A DNA stretch of 7,563 nucleotides from a bacterium. Its GTDB lineage: Bacteria > UBA9089 > UBA9088. The position numbers and the translations under genes were made by a program. The notes beneath the pieces are model-generated. The model ran no database searches. It had not been told where the DNA came from and was given only the letters and a program-made list of their open reading frames with translations. Each line of letters opens with the position of its first letter. Positions within the stretch are counted from its first letter, which is position 1. The stretch covers positions 1 through 7,563 of the forward strand of contig DNCM01000193.1 in NCBI GenBank assembly GCA_003498085.1. Reading direction: 5' to 3'. This document shows, in pieces, positions 1 to 5,319 of this stretch.

Positions 1-603
1 AGGCTTAACAGATGCATTTCTAATAAGGAGGCATTCTACTTGATCTTTGGTCCTTCCATAGGCATACCATACTCCACCGGTTCTTACGTCCCTTGCTGCT
101 CGATTGATATCGTGGTAGATTTAATTTATAGAGCTGGGGCCAATATTTCTCTATATCACATAGCTTCTTCACATCCACTTCTATGAGCTGAAAAGGCTTT
201 AGTTTCTTCTTCTCTTCCCTTAGGTCCCTTTGCTTCTTCCATTTTTTCTTTCTCTTCTTTATGAGCCCTGCTTGTCTTATTATTCTTGGCTTGAGCCTTT
301 GTGGAGACGGGTAAGTTATAGTGCATCTTCAATCTCTCAAGGCTCCCCTATAGCTGGGTGGGTCCTGCGTAGTTCAATTACTCTTTTTTCTATCTCCTTG
401 GGTGTTTTATGGGGTATATTTTTAGGTGCTCTTACTTGGGTCTTGAAGCCCTTTAAGGCCTTCTTCTACTTGTCCTTCTTGTCCATTTACACACTGTTTG
501 GCGTGTGGTATTGTTATTTGCGAGCAGTATCTGATATTCCCCTCTCAAATGCAAACTGTACCATTCTTATTCTTACATCGAATATATTGTTTAGACCCCG
601 CAT
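1..603 (-). pseudogene. Degraded DDE (rve/IS481-like) transposase, partial at the left edge
   Basis: Translating the minus strand piece by piece gives one continuous transposase-like protein split over seven reading-frame segments. Segment starts on the minus strand are about 603, 512, 466, 432, 344, 286 and 111. From the N-terminus I read a helix-turn-helix part (RIRMVQFAFERGISDTARK, then NTTRQTVCKW and EGLKGLQD). A linker follows (RAPKNIPHKTPKEIEKR, RTHPAIG), then LKMHYNLPVSTKA, RIIRQAGLIKKRKKKW, and the start of the integrase core at FQLIEVDVKKL, whose VDVK aspartate is probably the first catalytic Asp. The last segment is DVRTGGVWYAYGRTKDQVEC, running to position 1, so the rest of the core lies outside. 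This order matches HTH plus rve transposases. An ATG at 603 could be the original start. With six frame changes and several in-frame stops it cannot make a working enzyme. I did not identify terminal inverted repeats. An open frame on the plus strand at 230-613 is only the mirror of this relic. The transposase identity is firm; the IS family is tentative. Confidence 0.85.
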
Positions 604-783
604 GATGTCATAATATCCATTCTAATATATCAAAATTTTGAATCCTAAACTCTAAAATTTACCTCCTCAATACTAATCTCCTTTAACTCTCTAACTAACC
701 CTTCCCTCATAAACCTTAATCCCCTGTATACCATGTACCTTCCCTCTTACATTTTTTTCCGTTCTTTTATTAAAAAAATCACT
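604..783. other. G-depleted intergenic stretch between transposase relic and flgB promoter
   Basis: The plus strand from 641 to 725 contains no G at all, and only a handful of Gs occur between 604 and 783, while C and T are abundant. Apart from the small minus-strand ORF at 645-734 I see no gene, no tRNA and no clear hairpin. The skew may mark a decayed minus-strand coding region or the former end of the mobile element. Confidence 0.5.
645..734 (-). CDS. Possible 29-residue small ORF, function unknown
   Basis: An ATG at 734 opens a frame of 29 codons ending in TAG at 645-647. The product begins MVYRGLRFMREGLV and continues with an acidic, helix-like RELKEISIEEVNFRV. A purine-rich GAGGGAAGG lies just upstream of the ATG and could serve as a ribosome binding site. 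The surrounding plus strand is nearly free of G, so the minus strand is purine-rich, as coding strands often are. I do not recognise the peptide. It could be a real small protein, the tail of a lost gene, or chance. It lies between the transposase relic and the flagellar promoter and points away from flgB. Confidence 0.2.
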   Translation of the reverse strand: MVYRGLRFMREGLVRELKEISIEEVNFRV

Positions 784-813
784 TAAGTAATATAAAAAAA
801 ATGCCGATATAAT
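784..813 (+). promoter_or_regulatory. Sigma-28 (FliA)-like promoter of the flgB operon
   Basis: TAAG at 784-787 and GCCGATAT at 803-810 are separated by exactly 15 bases. The sigma-28 consensus is TAAA-N15-GCCGATAA, so the -10 box matches 7 of 8 bases and the -35 core 3 of 4. A sigma-70-like TATAAT (808-813) overlaps the -10 box but has no good -35 at 17 bases. Transcription would be expected to start at about 816-820, on top of the flgB start codon. Confidence 0.65.
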
Positions 814-815
814 AG

Positions 816-1220
816 ATGAAGATGTTTACTGAAAGTTTAACAGGAAGGACGATTGAGACAATGGCTAGAGGACTTGATTCAGCCTCTTTACGTCATAGAG
901 TCATTTCAAACAATATTGCGAATGTGAATACACCAGGATTTAAAAGGCAATCCGTTATATTTGAAGATTTTATGCCTTCTTCCAAAATAAGAGCAAAGAC
1001 ACTCCATTCAAAACATATCCGGTTCTCAACAGAGGTTTTGGTTGGAAGACCAAAGATTATAATAGAAAATGATACAACATATAGGAATGACGGAAACAAT
1101 GTTGATATAAATCAAGAGATGGCAGATCTTGAAAAAAATACAATCTATTACAATGCAATAGCAACAAAGCTTGCAAGTAAGTTTAGATTATTAAAGCTTG
1201 TTGCACAGGGAGGTAAATAA
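816..1220 (+). CDS. flgB: Flagellar basal-body proximal rod protein FlgB
   Basis: FlgB is one of the proximal rod proteins, placed in the periplasm above the MS ring after export by the flagellar type III apparatus. The 134-residue product is normal in length for the family. It carries the rod-protein signature SNNIANVNTPGFKR at residues 31-44, preceded by the amphipathic MFTESLTGRTIETMARGLD. The C-terminal motif NDGNNVDINQEMADLEKN (residues 91-108) is followed by an aliphatic helix typical of FlgB. The start may be ATG 816 or ATG 822, since both keep the conserved N-terminal helix. No Shine-Dalgarno sequence precedes either, and the -10 box abuts the ATG, suggesting a leaderless message. The stop TAA shares a base with the flgC ATG. 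It heads the operon flgB-flgC-fliE. Confidence 0.96.
   Translation: MKMFTESLTGRTIETMARGLDSASLRHRVISNNIANVNTPGFKRQSVIFEDFMPSSKIRAKTLHSKHIRFSTEVLVGRPKIIIENDTTYRNDGNNVDINQEMADLEKNTIYYNAIATKLASKFRLLKLVAQGGK
1208..1214 (+). promoter_or_regulatory. Ribosome binding site of flgC
   Basis: GGGAGGT ends five bases before the flgC ATG at 1220 and lies inside the last codons of flgB. It supports the 1220 start and contrasts with the missing site upstream of flgB. Confidence 0.8.
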
Positions 1221-1666
1221 TGCTAATAGGTGGAGTATTTTCTGGAATGAATATATCGGCATCTGGTATGTCTGCAGAAAGATTAAGGATGGATATTATC
1301 TCTCTAAACATTGCAAATATAAATACAACAAGGACACCAGAAGGAGGTCCATACAGAAGAAAGGTTCCTATATTTGCACCGAGAGCACCACAACCATTAT
1401 TCAACATTCCATTTGTTAGACTTCCAGTTTCTGTTACCCCAGGAGATGGAGTGAGGGTTTTAAGGATAGAAGAGGATGCGACTCCACCAAAACTAAAGTA
1501 TGAACCAGGGCATCCAGACGCAGACAAGGATGGTTATGTTGCGTATCCAAATATAAATCTTGCAACAGAGATGATAAATCTTATAACTGCAACAAGGGCT
1601 TATGAGGCAAATGTTACTGCAGTAAGAGCTGCAAAACAGATGATGACGAAGGCTTTGGAGATATGA
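1220..1666 (+). CDS. flgC: Flagellar basal-body proximal rod protein FlgC
   Basis: FlgC is a proximal rod subunit assembled next to FlgB and FlgF. The product has 148 residues, within the usual range. Near the N-terminus it has SGMNISASGMSAERLRMD (residues 8-25) and the signature SLNIANINTTRTPEGGPYRR (28-47), the FlgC form of the rod/hook N-terminal motif. The C-terminal part has GYVAYPNINLATEMINLI (105-122), followed by TATRAYEANVTAVRAAKQM (123-141), the conserved C-terminal helix used in rod packing. The ATG overlaps the flgB stop by one base (TAATG), which suggests translational coupling, and a strong Shine-Dalgarno sits at 1208-1214. Nothing is truncated or missing. Confidence 0.97.
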   Translation: MLIGGVFSGMNISASGMSAERLRMDIISLNIANINTTRTPEGGPYRRKVPIFAPRAPQPLFNIPFVRLPVSVTPGDGVRVLRIEEDATPPKLKYEPGHPDADKDGYVAYPNINLATEMINLITATRAYEANVTAVRAAKQMMTKALEI

Positions 1667-1667
1667 T

Positions 1668-1673
1668 GGAGGT
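1668..1673 (+). promoter_or_regulatory. Ribosome binding site deciding the fliE GTG start
   Basis: GGAGGT lies just after the flgC stop and eight bases before the GTG at 1682. An ATG at 1666 overlapping the flgC stop runs into a TGA after eight codons, so the GTG is the credible start. Confidence 0.75.
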
Positions 1674-1681
1674 AAAAAACT

Positions 1682-1975
1682 GTGGAGGTTGATTTATTTT
1701 CTTTATTGCCACAACCAATTGTTGAACAAAAAGTAACAAAAGTCCAGAAAAAAGATAATGTACTTTTTGACCTTGTACTAAAAGGACTTTCTGCTTCAAA
1801 CAAACAACAGAAGGAGGCAAACATTCTTGCTCAGAAACTTGTTGTAGGAGAACTTGAAAATTTACACGACCTTACGATTGCTGCATCAAAGGCAGAGGTG
1901 AGTCTTCAGTTAATTATGACAATAAGAAATAGCCTTATCAGGGCATATCAAGAGATTATGGGACTTGGAAGATAA
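1682..1975 (+). CDS. fliE: Flagellar hook-basal body protein FliE (MS ring-rod junction)
   Basis: FliE joins the MS ring protein FliF to the rod and is needed early for flagellar export. The 97-residue product is close to the usual FliE length of about 100. The identifying part is the C-terminal half: LVVGELENLHDLTIAASKAE (residues 53-72), then VSLQLIMTIRNSLIRAYQEIM (73-93), matching the conserved FliE pattern with ASKAEV and AYQEIM. The N-terminus is short and polar, as in the family. The start is GTG with a good Shine-Dalgarno. It is the last gene of the operon. Many bacteria continue with fliF and fliG, but here the next gene is on the opposite strand, and the last 28 bases of fliE also encode the end of bioC. 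Confidence 0.95.
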   Translation: MEVDLFSLLPQPIVEQKVTKVQKKDNVLFDLVLKGLSASNKQQKEANILAQKLVVGELENLHDLTIAASKAEVSLQLIMTIRNSLIRAYQEIMGLGR

Positions 1976-2706
1976 CCAATCTTACCTTTACACAAAAAAG
2001 TATGATATGTTGCCCGAATCTCTTTAAATCTATTCCTATAGATACTATCAAGCTTTTTTATCATTCCCTTTGTCCATATATATCTTTCATCAAGACCCCC
2101 TGCATATCTTATGCTATAGAGTAAATCCATAATGGAAGTGTAGCTTTTCTCAATAAAATTCTCTTTTATCGTAAATTTATCTCCAAGCATTTCAATCAAT
2201 TCTTCTTTTTTTAAAAAGTACGAAGATTTTGTTTTTATATCACTTTTTAGTAATTCCCTCGATGCTTCTCTAAGTTCCCATAAGGTGTTATAGCCAAATA
2301 TGGAAAATAGAAGGATACCATCTTCGCGAAGGATGCTTTTATAAAGTATGAGTGAATCTTTAAGATTACTAAACCACTGAAAGACTAAATTAGAGATTAT
2401 AATGTCAAACCTTTCTTTAAACCAGAACCTCTCACCATCTGCAACGATAAACGATATGTCAGTAATATCCTTTGCAAGCATTACCATCTTCTCTGATATG
2501 TCTAAAGAAACGATCTTTGCATTGGAAAACCTTTCTTTTATAAACCTTGTCGTTGCTCCATTTCCACATCCTATTTCAAGGATTAGAGAGAAATCTTCTT
2601 TAGAATTTAGCATGCCAATAAGCATTTCCCCAATTATCCTTTGGACATCCCCTTTATAAGATGATGCAAACCTTGAAAACCTCTTTACAATATCTTTTTT
2701 ATCCAT
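1948..2706 (-). CDS. bioC: Malonyl-ACP O-methyltransferase BioC
   Basis: BioC methylates the free carboxyl of malonyl-ACP with S-adenosylmethionine, disguising it so that fatty acid synthesis can extend it to pimeloyl-ACP methyl ester for biotin. The 252-residue product is of family length. It opens with the BioC-type KKDIVKRFSRFASSYKGDVQ (residues 3-22). The SAM-binding glycine motif LEIGCGNGATT is at 43-53, an acidic residue ends the next strand (SLDIS, Asp69), and VADGE sits at 88-92. BioC-specific motifs follow: SNLVFQWF (105-112), equivalent to the SNLALQW motif, and the FGYNTLWELREA block (137-148). The ATG overlaps the upstream hydrolase gene by 22 bases, and a weak AAAGGG lies eight bases before it. 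The C-terminal GYLPSPIIS is encoded on the complement of fliE and looks like an extension beyond the last core strand (TFLCKGKIG). Confidence 0.9.
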   Translation of the reverse strand: MDKKDIVKRFSRFASSYKGDVQRIIGEMLIGMLNSKEDFSLILEIGCGNGATTRFIKERFSNAKIVSLDISEKMVMLAKDITDISFIVADGERFWFKERFDIIISNLVFQWFSNLKDSLILYKSILREDGILLFSIFGYNTLWELREASRELLKSDIKTKSSYFLKKEELIEMLGDKFTIKENFIEKSYTSIMDLLYSIRYAGGLDERYIWTKGMIKKLDSIYRNRFKEIRATYHTFLCKGKIGYLPSPIIS

Positions 2707-3275
2707 TCTAAAAACCCTTTATTCAAAAATGGGACATGGCCAATATTATCAAGCAAAAAAAGCCTTTTATTTGCTTTTTTGGCAAGGTTTATTGCCTCAA
2801 CCGCTGGTGCAATCTTGTCTTCTTTTCCATGAATTAAAATTACATCATCTATCTTCTTTAAATCGCACGGCTCAATTTTCATTTTTTCGAGTAGATCAAG
2901 CTGTAAAAGTAGCTTTTCTTTTTCTTTTTTAAGATAATGGAGGAGGAAATTTTTCTTAAAAATCAAAAATTCATCTTCATTGTAAAATGAGCTTTTGTAA
3001 AAGCTGTAAAGGGTTATTTCTTTATTTTTTATAAGATTTCTCCTCATTGTATCGATTTCTTTCTTTTTGTACATTATCCTCACACCAATGAGAATAAGCC
3101 TATCAACAAGCCAAGGATAAAGAAGGCTAAATCTATATCCAAGAAACCCGCCGAACGAATGGCCAATGATTGTAACAGGAATTTTAAAATCCTCTCTGTT
3201 TATATCAGGATCTATACATTGAAAGATTCTTTTATCTAATCCCCACCCAGGGAGAAAAAGTATAGATCTTTCCAC
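2685..3275 (-). CDS. Compact alpha/beta hydrolase, probable BioH-like pimeloyl-ACP methyl ester esterase
   Basis: The BioH role is to remove the methyl group from pimeloyl-ACP methyl ester, ending the chain elongation that BioC begins. The catalytic triad of the alpha/beta hydrolase fold is visible: the nucleophile elbow GHSFGG at residues 38-43 (Ser40), the acid in HGKEDKIAP (Asp153), and the base in NIGHVPF (His180). The oxyanion-type LPGWGLDKRIFQCID (8-22) resembles the N-terminus of BioH (HGWGLNAEVWRCID). At 196 residues it is shorter than E. coli BioH (256). Most of the deficit lies before Ser40, where the strand and loop usually carrying a D-x-PG-x-G motif are absent. The start is GTG; an in-frame TAG two codons upstream rules out a longer N-terminus. 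The tight overlap with bioC supports a biotin role, but substrate is inferred from context. A general esterase is the alternative. Confidence 0.75.
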   Translation of the reverse strand: MERSILFLPGWGLDKRIFQCIDPDINREDFKIPVTIIGHSFGGFLGYRFSLLYPWLVDRLILIGVRIMYKKKEIDTMRRNLIKNKEITLYSFYKSSFYNEDEFLIFKKNFLLHYLKKEKEKLLLQLDLLEKMKIEPCDLKKIDDVILIHGKEDKIAPAVEAINLAKKANKRLFLLDNIGHVPFLNKGFLEWIKKIL

Positions 3276-3281
3276 GCCCTA

Positions 3282-3310
3282 AGTATAATATCAAAGCAGA
3301 TGTATGACAA
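3282..3310 (-). promoter_or_regulatory. Sigma-70-type promoter of the hydrolase-bioC operon
   Basis: On the minus strand, TTGTCA (3310-3305) and TATACT (3287-3282) are separated by 17 bases. Each box matches the consensus at 5 of 6 (TATACT against TATAAT) and 4 of 6 (TTGTCA against TTGACA) or better. Transcription should start near 3275, which is the first base of the GTG start codon. It lies in the 76-base gap after the second Wzy_C gene, so the biotin genes can be expressed apart from the polysaccharide pair. Confidence 0.65.
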
Positions 3311-3351
3311 GATTTCTGTGGATTAATCTAGTGCATCAATCATTGGAAGCT

Positions 3352-5319
3352 TTATCTTAAAACCAATTTTTGGTATATCATAAGGTGCTTGTCAGACATA
3401 GTTTTATTTTTTTCATTGGAATATCTTACAAAAAGATCTCTGTGGAGCTCTATCAATCCTTCTTTGTTCAAATAAAGTTCTGTTAGCCTATCGAATATCT
3501 CCTCTGCCTCTTTTTCCATTCCCCTATCAAGCATGATAAATCCAAGTCTCTTTGCATTGGAAAAAAGCATGGAATCATGAGGAAATCCCTTTAATCCACG
3601 AAGAAATGCCTCTCCTGCTTCCTTAAACATTCCTTTATTTCCATAAATTGCCCCGAGGTTATTGAATGTATTCCCTAAATATGGATTGATCCATAAAGCT
3701 TTCTCATAGACAGAAAGAGCTTTATCTATATTACCTTTCATTTCATAGCCCATTCCAAGGATTGAAAGGAGGATTCCATCGTTCTTAAAGACCTTATTCG
3801 CTTTTGTCATTTCAGAAATTATCCTATCTGGCCATTCTCCACCATAGTTTTTTCCCATATCCACAAGATAGCTTCCATATGTCTCCCTATAGTCTCTACA
3901 AAATGGATTAAGTCTTATTGCCCTTTGATAATCATTGTTTCTAATAGCCCTATCTGCCTCGTATGAGAGATAAATTGGGATAAAAAGAAGAAAGATTGGA
4001 ATGAGGAAGAAAAGTAAATTATATTTTTTAATGGGTTTTGGCCTTTGTTTTTGTTTTGTAAGGAGGAAAATAGAGCCTAGCATGATCCAAAAAAGCAAAG
4101 ATATGCAAGGAAGACCAAAGGAAAACTGATTTTGGGCAAGATAGCCCAAAACACCCAAAGAAAGACCTAATACGATGATTTTTTCTTGATATACCACTTT
4201 GAAAAATAGCCTAATTGAAAAAACATAAAACGAAAATATTATCCAAAGATATGCTAATAGCCCTGGAATGCCTCTGGTAACCGATGTATCAAAAATGTCA
4301 TTGTGCATCCTATCTTCATATTCAAATGGGAAACGGCGATCGTATACTTGATAGAGATAATGTGGGTATGTTATTCCGATTGTTTCGGGACCTATACCAA
4401 AAATAGGATTGTCCTTTATCATTTCTATTCCAGTTTTCCACATCATAAGTCTTGCTCCTGTTGAGCCGACATATTTTTTCTCAAATATCTTAAAAACTTC
4501 AGAAAATCTTGCAATACCCACTTCTCCAAGCTTTATACTGACAATTACAACAAAGATAAGGCTAATCCCTAAAACAATGAGGAGTCTTTTTTTTGGAATG
4601 TTTTTTCTTAGTATAAACAATGCAATTGCTCCAACTATTATCTCAAGGAATAATCCAACATAGCATGCCCTTGTATTTGCAAAGAGAAAGCCGCCAAGGA
4701 TAGTGAAAAAAGAGGCACCATATAGAATTGTAAGGAGTAGTGTTTTTTCCAAAATAAACATAGAGAATGCAAGTGGCAAAACCATAACTGTATATGCCCC
4801 AAAAAATACAGGGTTTCCAAATGTAGACACTACTCTATCTTTTGAAAAAGCTCCCCAAGAAAAGCCAAATGGGTCATAGTTATAATGCTGAAATATTCCA
4901 TATAATGAGCTTAAGAAACCGGCCAAAATTGCCCCTTTAATGATTAACTTGATATCTTCTTTTTCCAGTAAATTTGCCGCTGCAAAAAATAGAAAGATAT
5001 AATTTATTAAGGTAATTACACCTTCCTGTCTTTCATATGAGCCAAAGAATGATAAAACTGGACTTCTTGAAAAAATAAGTGAAAGGATAAGGGTTATAAC
5101 ATAAGCAATGATGGGATAAAAAAGACCTGTTCTTACGAACCCAAAATTCCAAAAGGATAACTTAATAATCCATAATCCGAGGATGAGTAGTGAGATAATA
5201 CGAAGAAGTGTTACCTTTGGCAGGCTGAATGTTGATGCTATATTGACATCCATAAGAAGTGGTATTGTAAAGATAAGGAGAAAGAATAGTATTTTGATAA
5301 GCCAATTTATAGCCCTCAT
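3352..5319 (-). CDS. Wzy_C O-antigen ligase/polymerase-like membrane protein with C-terminal TPR repeats (second of pair)
   Basis: Proteins of this class sit in the inner membrane and either polymerise or ligate surface polysaccharide at the periplasmic face; some relatives glycosylate proteins. The 655-residue product has about a dozen hydrophobic segments over residues 8-450, then a soluble domain. Family landmarks are FFGSYERQEGVIT (91-103), FGNPVFFGAY (167-176), FANTRACYVG (213-222), Arg290 with Trp294, DNPIFGIGPET (303-313), the periplasmic loop motif DRMHND (336-341) and VTRGIPGLLAYLW (347-359). The tail holds tetratricopeptide repeats, clearest at GYEMKGNIDKALSVYEKALWINP (524-546) and NLGAIYGNKGMFKEAGEAFLRGL (554-576). 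Its ATG overlaps the stop of the upstream paralogue (ATGA), with only a weak AAAAG before it, so translation is probably coupled. Ligase and polymerase cannot be told apart from sequence alone. Confidence 0.85.
   Translation of the reverse strand: MRAINWLIKILFFLLIFTIPLLMDVNIASTFSLPKVTLLRIISLLILGLWIIKLSFWNFGFVRTGLFYPIIAYVITLILSLIFSRSPVLSFFGSYERQEGVITLINYIFLFFAAANLLEKEDIKLIIKGAILAGFLSSLYGIFQHYNYDPFGFSWGAFSKDRVVSTFGNPVFFGAYTVMVLPLAFSMFILEKTLLLTILYGASFFTILGGFLFANTRACYVGLFLEIIVGAIALFILRKNIPKKRLLIVLGISLIFVVIVSIKLGEVGIARFSEVFKIFEKKYVGSTGARLMMWKTGIEMIKDNPIFGIGPETIGITYPHYLYQVYDRRFPFEYEDRMHNDIFDTSVTRGIPGLLAYLWIIFSFYVFSIRLFFKVVYQEKIIVLGLSLGVLGYLAQNQFSFGLPCISLLFWIMLGSIFLLTKQKQRPKPIKKYNLLFFLIPIFLLFIPIYLSYEADRAIRNNDYQRAIRLNPFCRDYRETYGSYLVDMGKNYGGEWPDRIISEMTKANKVFKNDGILLSILGMGYEMKGNIDKALSVYEKALWINPYLGNTFNNLGAIYGNKGMFKEAGEAFLRGLKGFPHDSMLFSNAKRLGFIMLDRGMEKEAEEIFDRLTELYLNKEGLIELHRDLFVRYSNEKNKTMSDKHLMIYQKLVLR

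Noticed and set aside
230..613. Plus-strand open frame of 127 codons rich in hydrophobic residues
   Set aside because: It is the complement of the transposase relic, whose minus-strand segments give recognisable helix-turn-helix and integrase sequence; the plus-strand product resembles nothing and owes its hydrophobicity to the pyrimidine-rich strand.
861..1220. ATG at 861 as the true flgB start, because AGGAAGG lies upstream
   Set aside because: It would remove the conserved N-terminal helix of FlgB that residues 3-20 supply.
893..1527. Minus-strand open frames opposite flgB and flgC
   Set aside because: They are antisense to strongly conserved flagellar genes and show no family motifs or ribosome binding sites.
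1666..1692. ATG overlapping the flgC stop as an alternative fliE start
   Set aside because: That frame hits TGA after eight codons; the GTG at 1682 has a proper Shine-Dalgarno and gives a full-length FliE.
3321..3328. Palindrome GATTAATC upstream of the -35 box of the hydrolase-bioC promoter, considered as a BirA or other operator
   Set aside because: It is only eight bases long, does not match the biotin operator pattern of two long half-sites with a 14-16 base gap, and such palindromes are common in AT-rich DNA.
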